From Desulfobacteraceae bacterium (GTDB lineage Bacteria; Desulfobacterota; Desulfobacteria; Desulfobacterales; Desulfosalsimonadaceae), in assembly GCA_011389935.1 (NCBI GenBank), contig JAABTJ010000011.1, positions 1 to 64,000 of the forward strand: DNA of 64,000 nucleotides, given 5' to 3'. The notes under the pieces were generated by a model. It was not told where the DNA came from and did no database searches. It saw only the letters and a program-made list of their open reading frames with translations. Positions 30,812 to 39,839 of this stretch are shown piece by piece; position 1 is the first letter of the stretch; each line of letters opens with the position of its first letter. The position numbers and the translations under genes were made by a program.

Positions 30812-30959
30812 GTAAGTATCCTCCTTTAATTTGTTTTTTTCCTATACTGCCCGATAATAATATTTTTTGTCCGGGATGCTGACGTACGTAACCTGTAAAT
30901 TGCGTAATTTAATCGACACGCCCTGAAATGTCAATATTAAAATAAAGCATATGACCGTA

Positions 30960-31805
30960 TCAGTATTCTTTTGGCGTTTTGTTCAGCTGCTCCAGGGTAA
31001 AGACTGGCCCGTCCTTGCATACCAGCTCCTTGCCGATATTGCAGTGGCCGCATATGCCGATGCCGCATTTCATACGGTTCTCCAGGGACATGATGATCTG
31101 GTCGTGCCCGTAGCCGAGCTTGTCGAGAACCGGCTGTGTAAATTTGATCATAACGGGCGGCCCGCAAACGATGGCGTATGTGTCCGCATTGCCCGGCGGA
31201 GCCTCCTGCTCCGTGATTGCCGGAACAAAACCCTTGTGGTACTTCCAATCCGGATCATCCGTACCGTCGACGGTGATGTGCATATGGATGTCATCACGAT
31301 CGGCCCACGCCATGAGCTCCTCCTTGTACAGGAGCATGCCCGGTGACCGGGCGCCATAGATGACATGGATGTCCTTGAACTTTGAGCGGTTATCCGGGTG
31401 AAGCATATGAACGATGGAGGACCGGAGCGTTGTAAACGCAAACCCGCCACCGATGATGACGACGTTTTTCCCCTCGAGCAGCTCCCATGGATAAGAATTG
31501 CCCATGGGGCCGCGCACGCCCATGACATCCCCTTCTTTCATGGCATGAAGATAGGATGTCACCTTACCGGTCTTAAAAACGGTGAATTTGACAAACCCTT
31601 TTTCCGTCGGAGAAGAAGCGATGCCGATGGGGATTTCACCCAAGCCGGCGATTGAAAGTTCGGCAAACTGCCCGGCCCGGTACGCGAATTTTTCTTCGTC
31701 CTCGGGATGTAAAAAAACGAACGTAAATGTTTTCAGACTTTTATCTTCGGTTTCGACCGTAATGTCATCGATTCGAACCGGGTATGGTAAATACGGATTG
31801 TGCAC
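30960..31805 (-). CDS. flxA: FlxA-like FAD/NAD(P)-binding oxidoreductase subunit
   Basis: 281 aa. FAD-binding barrel (YRAGQFAELSIAG, about 55-67), NAD-binding domain (NVVIIGGGFAFTTLRS), and a C-terminal [2Fe-2S]-type cysteine set MKCGIGICGHCNIGKELVC, like PyrK/sulfhydrogenase gamma subunits. In FlxABCD-HdrABC this subunit handles NAD(H). The GTG start at 31805 has AAAGGGGG upstream and avoids overlap with the preceding gene; an in-frame ATG at 31862 lies inside flxB. Last of the Flx genes before dsrC. Confidence 0.85.
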   Translation of the reverse strand: MHNPYLPYPVRIDDITVETEDKSLKTFTFVFLHPEDEEKFAYRAGQFAELSIAGLGEIPIGIASSPTEKGFVKFTVFKTGKVTSYLHAMKEGDVMGVRGPMGNSYPWELLEGKNVVIIGGGFAFTTLRSSIVHMLHPDNRSKFKDIHVIYGARSPGMLLYKEELMAWADRDDIHMHITVDGTDDPDWKYHKGFVPAITEQEAPPGNADTYAIVCGPPVMIKFTQPVLDKLGYGHDQIIMSLENRMKCGIGICGHCNIGKELVCKDGPVFTLEQLNKTPKEY

Positions 31806-31824
31806 AATATCCCCCTTTATCCTA

Positions 31825-32898
31825 TCACGACGTGACTGCGCAGCTACATGTCTCGGGATCATAGCTGTTCATCTTGTTGCAAATCCTTCGGATGTCAATG
31901 TTGACCGGGCACAGGCGGACGCAGCGGCCGCAGCCGGTGCACTGTATCCCTTTTTCATACTTGTCCACGTAATATTTGAGCTTGTGCATGAAGCGCTGGC
32001 GGATCCTTGCGATTTTTGTCCCCCGCGGGTTGTGGCCGGATGCATGCACGGTAAAGAGCGGGTACATGCAGCTGTCCCAGTTTCTCATTCGAAAGCCGGC
32101 CTTGCCGTATGTTTCGTCCTGCACGTCAAAGCACCAGCAGGTCGGGCAGGCATGGGTGCACGTGCCGCAATTGATGCACGCGAACGCCTCGGGTTCCCAT
32201 ATTGCGGCTTCCGCTTCATACAGATCGATCAATGCCTGGCTCGCCAGGTTGTCGGTGGCCACCTCGGATTTGATCTTCGATTCCGCATCCAGCTTCATTT
32301 TTTCGATGGTTTCGTCGGCATTTTCCGCAGGGCGGTTCCACCCGGCGGATTCTGCCAGTTTTTCCCCTTTTTCCGTTACCAGCCGCGCCAGGTAGTGATC
32401 GCCGTTGTCAACCAGCAGGATGTCTACGTTTTTTTCTGAAAAGGGTCCGGATACGGCGCTGGTACAGAAGCAGGTCGGGCAGGGCTTGCTGCATGCCAGC
32501 CCTACGAGCGTTGTGGACTCATAATTCTTAAGCCAGTACGGGTCCTTGTACTCCGGGGTGTCGAAATTCCGCCGGACAACCTCGTATGCGTCGGCATCGC
32601 AGGGGCGTATGCCGATAACCGCCGTCGGCTGCCGGTCTTTTTGCGGTTCCTTCAGCACCGCATAGTTCTCGTCGTTCTTATCCAGCGAAAACTCAAACAT
32701 GACCTCGGACTGGGGATAAAGAATCGACCGGGCGGAAAGCCGGGTGTTGATATACTCAAGATCGGGCTTCTGTCCGGGGGTTAGCGTTGTAAACAGGTGA
32801 TAGTCTTTTTCTTTCACAGGACCGATGAGCCGGAATTCGCTTTCCAGTTTTTCCAGACCGGCATCCAGTTCGGATTTGTCTATCTGTATGACTTTCAT
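31825..32898 (-). CDS. flxB: FlxB-like 4Fe-4S dicluster protein
   Basis: 357 aa. C-terminal ferredoxin domain with CINCGTCTHACPTCWC (about 230) and CTGCGRCVRLCPVNID (about 320). The N-terminal part holds CDADAYEVVRRNF and CSKPCPTCFC, resembling the iron-sulfur subunit of sulfhydrogenase/Flx complexes. It should pass electrons between FlxA and FlxC/HdrA. ATG 32898 has AAGGGC upstream. It sits between flxC (48 bases) and flxA. Confidence 0.8.
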   Translation of the reverse strand: MKVIQIDKSELDAGLEKLESEFRLIGPVKEKDYHLFTTLTPGQKPDLEYINTRLSARSILYPQSEVMFEFSLDKNDENYAVLKEPQKDRQPTAVIGIRPCDADAYEVVRRNFDTPEYKDPYWLKNYESTTLVGLACSKPCPTCFCTSAVSGPFSEKNVDILLVDNGDHYLARLVTEKGEKLAESAGWNRPAENADETIEKMKLDAESKIKSEVATDNLASQALIDLYEAEAAIWEPEAFACINCGTCTHACPTCWCFDVQDETYGKAGFRMRNWDSCMYPLFTVHASGHNPRGTKIARIRQRFMHKLKYYVDKYEKGIQCTGCGRCVRLCPVNIDIRRICNKMNSYDPETCSCAVTS

Positions 32899-32946
32899 GG
32901 TATATGCCCTTGTCACTGAATGATATTCATGCGCCTGTCAACCAAA

Positions 32947-33906
32947 CTACTTGATAAACTGTTCCGGATCGTCCGGCTTATAGGTATCAAGCGGGGGCCT
33001 CTGCTCCGTGGTCAGGCCGGCTTCCCATCCGAAATATTCCAGGGAGTCTTTTTCAAGCTTTTTTGTCAGCGCCCGCACATTGATTCCCATGGGGCAGCTT
33101 CGGACGCATGCGCCGCAATCGGTGCAGCGGCCGGCGCAGTGGTATGCCCGCAGGAAATGAAATATCCGGATGTCCGAGGGGTCGATGCTCTTGCCAACCC
33201 ACTGGGGCTTTGATTCATCCACAAAGCAGGTGGGGCAGTAGCAAAGCGGGCAGGCGTTCCTGCATGCATAGCACCGGATACAGTCGGAAAACAGATCGTC
33301 GAAATAGGCCCATTTTTCCTCGGGGCTCATTTCCTCTACTTTGCGGACCGCTTCGTAGCGGTCCACACTTTCTTCGGTCTGCTCGGGAACCTCCTCGGCG
33401 ATAAGTTCGTCGTAAATAACGGGGTTCCGGTGCATGCACAGCGCGCAGTTTTCCTGGAGGACATCCACCCGGTCAACGGTTTCGGAAAAATCATTTCCGG
33501 AGATGGTAACGGTTTTTCCGGCCGCATCTTCTTCGATGGCCTCGATTTCACCGCCAACGCTGGCCGTGAGCTTATGCCGGTCCACCATGCCGGTGCATGG
33601 GACGCCGATGATATAGAGCTGATCGCGTTTGATCTTGTTCTCAACGATATGGACCGCAAGATTCCTTGAATCGCAACCTTTGGCAACAATGCCGATTTTT
33701 TCACTGCGGCCGGTGACGTAATTGGCAAGATTGATCCCGCAGTTGCCGTCCCACGCAAAACCGTCCACATCGTTCTGGTTTCGGGCAAACATGGGTTGAT
33801 TCATCATCGGGACGCTCCCTTTGGTAAACCCGATAACCATATCGACCTTGCCTTCCTTCAGCAGGCGCTTCGAGATTTCCCTGATCTTATCCGTATACGA
33901 TGTCAT
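32947..33906 (-). CDS. flxC: FlxC-like 4Fe-4S ferredoxin/F420-hydrogenase beta-like subunit
   Basis: 319 aa. Motifs IVAKGCDSRNLA and GVPCTGMVD resemble the coenzyme F420 hydrogenase/dehydrogenase beta family. Later cluster motifs are CIRCYACRNACPLCYCPTC and CTDCGACVRSCPMGIN. ATG 33906 lies one base after the flxD stop, so translation is coupled. Function as an electron-transfer subunit of the Flx complex is inferred from gene order. Confidence 0.8.
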   Translation of the reverse strand: MTSYTDKIREISKRLLKEGKVDMVIGFTKGSVPMMNQPMFARNQNDVDGFAWDGNCGINLANYVTGRSEKIGIVAKGCDSRNLAVHIVENKIKRDQLYIIGVPCTGMVDRHKLTASVGGEIEAIEEDAAGKTVTISGNDFSETVDRVDVLQENCALCMHRNPVIYDELIAEEVPEQTEESVDRYEAVRKVEEMSPEEKWAYFDDLFSDCIRCYACRNACPLCYCPTCFVDESKPQWVGKSIDPSDIRIFHFLRAYHCAGRCTDCGACVRSCPMGINVRALTKKLEKDSLEYFGWEAGLTTEQRPPLDTYKPDDPEQFIK

Positions 33907-33907
33907 C

Positions 33908-34342
33908 TTATGCAACCTTCGGTTTTGTTTTCATGTATTTCTTTTCCTTCGACTGCAGGGCCATAACCTCTTCGGTGACATTTTTCGCCACTTCTACAAA
34001 TTTCGTGGATTCAGCCGAAGAAATCCATGAAAAGTGCAGCCTGCCCGGGTCGATGCCCATGTGTTCCAGGAGGTTTTTCATAAGGGTGAATTTTCTGCGT
34101 GCATAATAATTACCTTCCAGGTAATGGCATTCACCGGGATGTCAGCCGGATACCCAGACAGCGTCGGCTCCCTGGCGCAGGGCCGCCAGGACGAACTTGA
34201 CGCTCATTCGCCCCGTGCAGGGAATCCGGATGACCCGGATATTGGCGGGGTATTCCATGCGGCTGACCCCGGCGAGGTCGGCGGCTCCGTAACTGCACCA
34301 GTTACAAAGAAAGCTGATGATTTTCGGTTCTTTTGTGGCCAT
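33908..34342 (-). CDS. flxD: FlxD/MvhD-type hydrogenase iron-sulfur subunit, selenoprotein
   Basis: 144 aa if the in-frame UGA at 34142-34144 is read as selenocysteine (residue 67). Before it: [15 protein letters not shown] and RIPCTGRMS. After it, in frame: [18 protein letters not shown], the standard MvhD continuation, where the UGA position is Cys in most homologues (GCHPGxCHY). A small stem ATTACC/GGTAAT with a 5-base loop (34109-34125) starts 16 bases after the UGA, the position of a bacterial SECIS element. MvhD transfers electrons to HdrA. A conventional gene caller would report two fragments. Confidence 0.88.
34109..34125 (-). promoter_or_regulatory. Candidate bacterial SECIS element in flxD
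   Basis: Six-base-pair stem ATTACC/GGTAAT with the 5-base apical loop TGGAA on the coding strand, 16 bases downstream of the UGA codon. Confidence 0.55.
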
Positions 34343-34419
34343 TTATCGTACTCCTTGTCCGCTTGTCCAGTCCATGTGGCACGTATCTTGTAATCGGGTT
34401 GAGCCCTGCCGGGAAACCC

Positions 34420-34458
34420 CCTGCCGATCTGGCAGGAACCCCCTGCCGATCTGGCAGG
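34420..34458 (-). repeat. Two tandem 22-bp hairpin repeats between hdrA and flxD
   Basis: The unit CCTGCC-gatct-GGCAGG plus a short AACC spacer occurs twice in a row (34420-34436 and 34442-34458). They lie in the 143-base hdrA-flxD gap. On the mRNA they form two identical stem-loops and could set relative expression of the two genes. Confidence 0.7.
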
Positions 34459-34485
34459 ATATTTACAGGCAGGCTGTTTTTTCTA

Positions 34486-37400
34486 TTATACGGCTTCATC
34501 CATTTCAAATATCTGCGTAAGGATCTGGTCGGTATCAAAACCCTTGAGATGAATGGCACCGGAGCGGCAGGAGGCAACGCAGAGGCCGCATCCTTTGCAC
34601 AGCGCCGGGTTGACTTCTGCTTTTCCTTCAAAACGACCTTCCTCGGTAAATTTCGGCGCAGAATACGGGCAGATACTGACGCATACGCCGCAGGCGGCGC
34701 ACAGCATCGGATCGACCATCGCAACGGTTCCACTGGAGAAAATGGTTTGTTTTGCCAGCAGGGTTACCGCCCTGGCAACAGCCGCTTTTGCCTGGGCAAT
34801 GGATTCATCGATGGGCTTCGGATAATGCGCAAGCCCGCAAAGGTACACGCCGTCCGTTGAAAATTCGGAGGGCCCGAGCTTGGCATGTTTTTCTATAAAA
34901 AAACCGTCCGCATTGGTGGCGACCTTGAAAAAATTGGACAATTTTTCATCCGTGTTTGGGATAATGGCCGTGGCCAGCGTCACCATGTCTACGTTCAGTT
35001 CCAGCGGCATATTCAGGATATGATCCATCACGTGTACCGTGAGCTGGTCCTTGTCCGCCTTTACCACCGGTTTGTTCTCCAGGCTGTAGCGAATGAAAAT
35101 GACGCCCAGTTGGCGCGCCTTTTTGTAGAGCAGTTCCTTCTCGCCGTATGTCCGGATATCCCTGTAGAGGATGTAGACGTTCATATCCGGATTTTTCTCC
35201 TTGAGCTGGATCGCGTTTTCAATGGAATGGGTACAGCAGATCCGCGAACAGTACATCCGCTCCGGCTCCCTTGACCCGACGCATTGAATGAAAACCGCGC
35301 CGTTTAATGTTGTAAGGGAGGGATCATCATCCATCAGCTTTTTATCGAGATCCAGGCTGGTAATGATCCGCTCGTCCGTTCCATATCCGTATTCGGACGT
35401 TTTATGGGGGGAGGCCCCGGTTGCAAGCACAGCCACGCCGTGTTCAAGAGTGGTCTCGTTTCCGTTGGAAGAGAGGGTGGTCTCGAAATTGCCCACGAAT
35501 CCGTCCACGTGCGACAGCTCCGTGTCGAGGTGCAGGTGGATGCGTTTGTCCGCTTCCACGGCAGTGATCATTTCGGCCAGCTTCTTTTGGATGGATTCCC
35601 CCTTGGCCGTCATGAACAGCTGGCGGGCCTGCCCGCCCAGGCAGTTGCCTTTTTCCACGAGATGTGTTTCATATCCCTGTTCCGAGAGGCTTTTTGCAGC
35701 GGCCATACCCGCAATACCTCCGCCGACGACCATTGCCGTCTGGTTGACCGGCAATTGCACTTCTTTCAGCGGTTCCTGCAGGGCAACCTTGGAAACCGCC
35801 ATTCGGACGAGGTCCTTGGCTTTTTCCGTGGCCATTTCCGGGTTGTTTTTATGAACCCATGAATCCTGGTTGCGGATATTGGTCATTTCAAAAAGATACT
35901 TGTTCAATCCCGCGGCTGTGAGGGTGTCCTGAAACAGCGGCTCATGGGTTTTCGGCGTACAGGCCGCGATAACAATCCGGTTCAGCCCCTTTTCCTTTAT
36001 CAGTTCGACCATGTTGTCCTGGGCGTCCTGGGAACAGGCGAACAGTTTGTCCGTCGCCAGCTCCACGTAGGGGAGGGTGGCGGCGTAGTCCACGACCTTT
36101 GGCACGTCAACGACGCCGGCAATATTGGTCCCGCACTGGCATATGAGGACGCCGATTTTGGGGCGGTCTCCCAGGACATTCACCTCGGGGACGATTTCCT
36201 TTTCCTTTGTGCAGGTGTTTCGTACATCCGCCAGCAGCTCCGCTGCGGCAGCGGATGCGGCGCTGGAATCGACCACTGCCTGGGGGATGTCCTTGGGCCC
36301 CTGAAAGGCGCCGGAAACGAAGATCCCGGGCCGTGATGTGGCCACCGGGGAGAACGTCTCCGTATCGGCAAAGTTTCCGGCCGATAGGGAGATCCCCAGT
36401 TTTTTGGACAGGTCGACCAGGGCCTTCGGCGTCTGCATGCCCACGGAGAGAACGATCATGTCGAACACTTCCGTTTTGAGCGTGCCGTCCTCGGTCACGA
36501 AGCGGAGTTCAAGGTCATCGGACCCGGGCACCGGGGTAACGGTATGGACGCGGCTCCGGATAAACCGTACGCCGCTTTTTTCTCTGGCGTTGTCATAAAA
36601 CCGTTCGAAGTCCTTGCCGTGGGTGCGCATGTCCATGAAGAAAATTGCGCAATCCAGATCATCGCCTGCATGCTCCTTGGCAATGACCGCTTCCTTGATT
36701 GCGTACATGCAGCAAACCGAGGAACAGTAGGCGTTGTCGCACCGGTTCATATCCCGCGATCCCACACACTGGAACCAGGCGATTTTTTTGGGCTCCTCAT
36801 TGTCGGAGGGGCGTGTTACATGCCCCTGGGTCGGGCCGGACGCCGATAAAAGCCGTTCGAACTCAAGGGATGTGATCACGTTCGGATGCTTGGCATACTG
36901 GTAGTTTTCAAAAGATTCCGGTGAAAATGGTTCGAAACCCGGGGCCAGGATCACCGAACCTACATTGACGGTCCTGTTTTCGGGTTTCTGATCGAAATCA
37001 ACGGCATCCACGGGGCATTTTTTCTTGCAGACCCCGCATTTGCCTTTTTGCAGGTATATACAATTGTCCTGATCGATCACGTACTTCAGCGGAACCGCCT
37101 GGGGGTATTCCACATAGGCGGCTTTGCGTTTTGAAAGCCCCGCATTGTAGGTGTCGGTAATTTTTTTCGGGCATTTTTCAGCGCACACCCCGCAGGCGAT
37201 ACACTTGTCTTCATCAATGTATCTGGGGTGCTTGAGGACGTCCACGGAAAAATTTCCGGCCTCCCCGCTGATATCCTGAATTTCCGCCAGGGTGATGATC
37301 TCTATGTTCAAGTGCCGGCCGACCTCGACCAGTTTCGGCGAGATAATTCACATGGCACAGTCGTTGGTGGGGAAGGTTTTGTCCAGCTGCGCCATGACGC

Positions 37401-37527
37401 CGCCTATGGACGGTCCTTTTTCAACAAGGTAGACATAATATCCGGCATCCGCCAGATCAAGGGCCGATTGCATCCCGGCGATACCGCCGCCGACAACCAT
37501 TACCGAACCGATTTTATTTTGTGTCAT
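34486..37527 (-). CDS. hdrA: HdrA-like double-module flavoprotein, selenoprotein
   Basis: 1013 aa if the UGA at 37348-37350 is selenocysteine (residue 60). The first FAD module starts GSVMVVGGGIAGMQSALDLA and reaches FPTNDCAM, then the UGA, then IISPKLVEVGRHL; Cys occupies the UGA position in ordinary HdrA. A [4Fe-4S] domain (CIACGVCAEKCP) follows. A second FAD module begins MVVGGGIAGMAAAKSLSEQG (about 540) with LGGQARQL, and the C-terminus has two clusters (CAACGVCVSICP, CKGCGLCVASCR). It is thus a tandem HdrA, longer than the usual ~650 aa. AGGAG lies 7 bases before ATG 37527. HdrB and HdrC are not nearby. Confidence 0.9.
37324..37342 (-). promoter_or_regulatory. Candidate bacterial SECIS element in hdrA
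   Basis: CTCG-CC stem pairs with GG-(bulged base)-CGAG around a 6-base loop, starting about 5 bases after the UGA. The bulged base in the upper stem is typical of bacterial SECIS hairpins, though the spacing is short. Confidence 0.5.
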
Positions 37528-37745
37528 GCTTGTACTCCTGTCAATGGTTTGCATGGGATTTGCATAGGCATATACGTATAGTCCGCATACGAACGAAATT
37601 TTTTAGTCAAATTATCTTGATATCCATTTAATAATGTGATGTCAATATAATTTTAAGCGGCCAGTCTTTGGGTCAGCGGCGGGAAAGGCCGGGTTTTCGC
37701 AGGTTACCAGGTTTAAAGGGCCCGGGAGCAATAGGGTTCTGAAAC

Positions 37746-38726
37746 GTGTCTGTTTTAGAGCGGCAGGCGGTATGGAGGAAATTGCTGACAGTGGAATGCG
37801 ATGTCAACGACAAGCCGAAAATCATCCTGATCTGCGGGCCCACGGCGATCGGCAAAACGTCCGTTGCCATCGACGCTGCCGAACGGATCGGCGGTGAAAT
37901 TGTGGGCGCCGATTCAATGCAGATTTACAGGTACATGGACATCGGCACGGCCAAGCCGACTGCCGAAGAAAAGCGGCGCATCAGGCATCACATGATCGAT
38001 ATCGCCGACCCCGATGAACCTTATGATGCCGCCCGTTTCACCAGGGAATCCAGGGCGGCGGTCGATGCCATTCTGGCACGCCGCCGCATTCCGGTGATAG
38101 CGGGGGGCACCGGCTTTTACATTAAGGCTCTTCTCTACGGGCTTTGCGATGCCGTACCGGAAGATGAGACGGTCCGCCACCGGTTGAGGGAAGAGGCGGC
38201 GCTTTTTGGGGGGGAGCCGCTGTACCGGCGCCTTGAGGCCTGCGATCCTGAGGCAGTGGGAAGAATCCACCCGAACGATACCTACCGGATTGTCCGCGCC
38301 CTTGAGGTTTACGAGGCAAGCGGGATGCCCATGAGCGAATACAGGCGCAGGCACGGGTTTTCCGACGCACCGTACACTGTTTTGAAAATCGGCCTTTACA
38401 TGGACCGGCAGGCGCTTTATGCGCGTATTGATCAACGGGTGGAAGAGATGGTCCGACAGGGACTGCAGGATGAGGTCAAACAGCTTTTGACCACTGGATA
38501 TCACGAAAGCCTCCGTCCCATGCAGGCGCTTGGCTACCGGCACATGGCCGCATTTATCACGGGAGAGGCCGACTGGGACGCGACCATCGCCACGCTGAAA
38601 CGGGATACCCGGCAATATGCCAAGCGGCAGTTGACGTGGTTTCGCAAAGATCCGGAAATACAATGGTTCGAACCGGAACAGGGAGAACGGATTGTTTCGT
38701 GCGTGCGGGCCTTTTTGGGCGAATAA
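37746..38726 (+). CDS. miaA: tRNA dimethylallyltransferase MiaA
   Basis: 326 aa. P-loop ICGPTAIGKTSVAI, GADSMQIYRYMDIGTAKP, HHMIDIADPDEPYDAARF, VIAGGTGFYIKALLYG and the C-terminal KRDTRQYAKRQLTWFRKD are complete MiaA signatures; it adds dimethylallyl to A37 of tRNAs reading U-starting codons. The start is ambiguous: GTG 37746 has weak context, while GTG 37791 follows GGAGG by 12 bases and would remove 15 residues outside the domain. Confidence 0.95.
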   Translation: MSVLERQAVWRKLLTVECDVNDKPKIILICGPTAIGKTSVAIDAAERIGGEIVGADSMQIYRYMDIGTAKPTAEEKRRIRHHMIDIADPDEPYDAARFTRESRAAVDAILARRRIPVIAGGTGFYIKALLYGLCDAVPEDETVRHRLREEAALFGGEPLYRRLEACDPEAVGRIHPNDTYRIVRALEVYEASGMPMSEYRRRHGFSDAPYTVLKIGLYMDRQALYARIDQRVEEMVRQGLQDEVKQLLTTGYHESLRPMQALGYRHMAAFITGEADWDATIATLKRDTRQYAKRQLTWFRKDPEIQWFEPEQGERIVSCVRAFLGE

Positions 38727-38772
38727 ACGGAGGGCACTTGCGCCGCATCCTTCCCCCTGCGTTCACACCGGT

Positions 38773-39426
38773 TTAATATGGATCGATCACGCCGATCTTT
38801 ACGGCGTAGCGTACAAGGGAAGCGACATTTTTCAGCGCCATTTTCTCCATTATGTTCATCCGGTGTTTGGCCACCGTCTTGGGGCTGATGCTCAATTCTT
38901 CGGCTATTTCGTCGGTTGTGGCGCCTTCTGCGATCAACCGGAAGACCTGCCTTTCCCGTTTGGAAATTTTTCCGTAGCCGGTTGTTTCCGATTCAACGCC
39001 GCGTTTTTTGACAAACGTATCAATGATGTCGGCGCTGATTTCGGGGCTCAAATAGTACCCTTTATGGTAGGCGGCGCGGATCGCCGCCAGCACCTCGGCA
39101 AAGGCGCTCGTTTTCAGGACGTACCCGAGGGCGCCTACCTGCAGCGCATCGCGCACATGCGCCTTTTTCTGGGGCGTTGTCAACACCACCACTTCGGTTT
39201 CGCTGTTTGCTTCCTTGACCATCCGAACCAGGTCGACGCCGGCCATTTTTGGCATGGCGGGTTCCAAAAGCACGATATCGGGCTTTATTTTTTTCACGGT
39301 CTCAACGGTTTCCATCCCGTCGGATGTTTCCGCGACCACGTCAATATCTTTTTCCTTGGACAACAAGTGGCAAATCCCCTGTCGCACAACGGTCTGGTTG
39401 TCCGCAAGCTGCAGTCTGATTTTCAT
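38773..39426 (-). CDS. NarL/LuxR-type response regulator with altered receiver
   Basis: 217 aa: receiver domain (1-~125) and LuxR helix-turn-helix (about 150-215, SKRERQVFRLIAEGATTDEIA). The phosphoacceptor position reads LLEPAMP, so Glu55 replaces Asp. The N-terminal acidic pair is Asp9-Asn10 instead of Asp-Asp. The conserved Thr84 and Lys105 remain. Such receivers usually work without phosphorylation, and Glu can mimic the active state. No histidine kinase is adjacent. It is divergent from glpK across repeat B4, but there is no evidence that it regulates glpK. Confidence 0.9.
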   Translation of the reverse strand: MKIRLQLADNQTVVRQGICHLLSKEKDIDVVAETSDGMETVETVKKIKPDIVLLEPAMPKMAGVDLVRMVKEANSETEVVVLTTPQKKAHVRDALQVGALGYVLKTSAFAEVLAAIRAAYHKGYYLSPEISADIIDTFVKKRGVESETTGYGKISKRERQVFRLIAEGATTDEIAEELSISPKTVAKHRMNIMEKMALKNVASLVRYAVKIGVIDPY

Positions 39427-39460
39427 GCCTATTCTCTCCCTTATTCATAAAAACACGTAC

Positions 39461-39613
39461 TGACGGCCTTGTAAAAAGTCCAATATCTGCGTTGCGTACA
39501 ATCTTTGAAGAATCTCACGTACGGCTAAGTACGCTCAATTCTTCAAAGATTGTACGCGCCTTGATCTTGAACTTTTTACAAGGCCGTCCAAAATCGACTT
39601 TTTACGAGTCCAT
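39461..39613 (-). repeat. Family B hairpin repeat, copy B4
   Basis: Inverse orientation to B2 and B3. Terminal arms GACGGCCTTGTAAAAAGT and ACTTTTTACAAGGCCGTC are a perfect 18-bp inverted repeat (39462-39588). Inside lie CAATATC/GATCTTG, GCGTACAATCTTTGAAGAAT with its complement, and the CACGTACGGCTAAGTACG tip. The asymmetric extension (CGACTTTTTACGAGTCCAT) is on its right side here. Confidence 0.85.
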
Positions 39614-39654
39614 AACGTACTATCGGCGTACAAAAAATCTTATCACCTTTATTT

Positions 39655-39692
39655 TTACAAGCCATCCCAAAAAAAAATTTTGAGATGGCTTG
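39655..39692. repeat. Solo terminal inverted repeat related to B1
   Basis: ACAAGCCATCCCAAAA and TTTTGAGATGGCTTGT face each other across a short A-run, reproducing the outer ends of B1 (TACAAGCTGTCTCAAAA) without the inner body. It may be a deletion product of such an element or a stand-alone terminator-like hairpin. Confidence 0.6.
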
Positions 39693-39813
39693 TATTGATT
39701 CTATCGGATCCGTTTTACTCTTGTTGCGGAAACCTATCTTCTTTTTTTACTGCTTATTTTTATATTAAAATTTTAAAAATTACCAATAAAATCTACATAA
39801 AAATAGGACTATA

Positions 39814-39839
39814 GTCAAAAAAACAGTTGTTTTTTTGAC
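39814..39839. promoter_or_regulatory. 26-bp inverted repeat upstream of glpK
   Basis: GTCAAAAAAAC-agtt-GTTTTTTTGAC is a perfect 11-bp inverted repeat just before the glpK 5' region, in AT-rich sequence with TATAGT at its left edge. It could be a dimeric regulator site or an mRNA hairpin. Confidence 0.5.

Noticed and set aside
33908-34342. flxD as a pseudogene interrupted by a stop codon
   Set aside because: The stop is UGA exactly at a conserved Cys position, the frame continues with conserved sequence, and the neighbouring hdrA shows the same feature.
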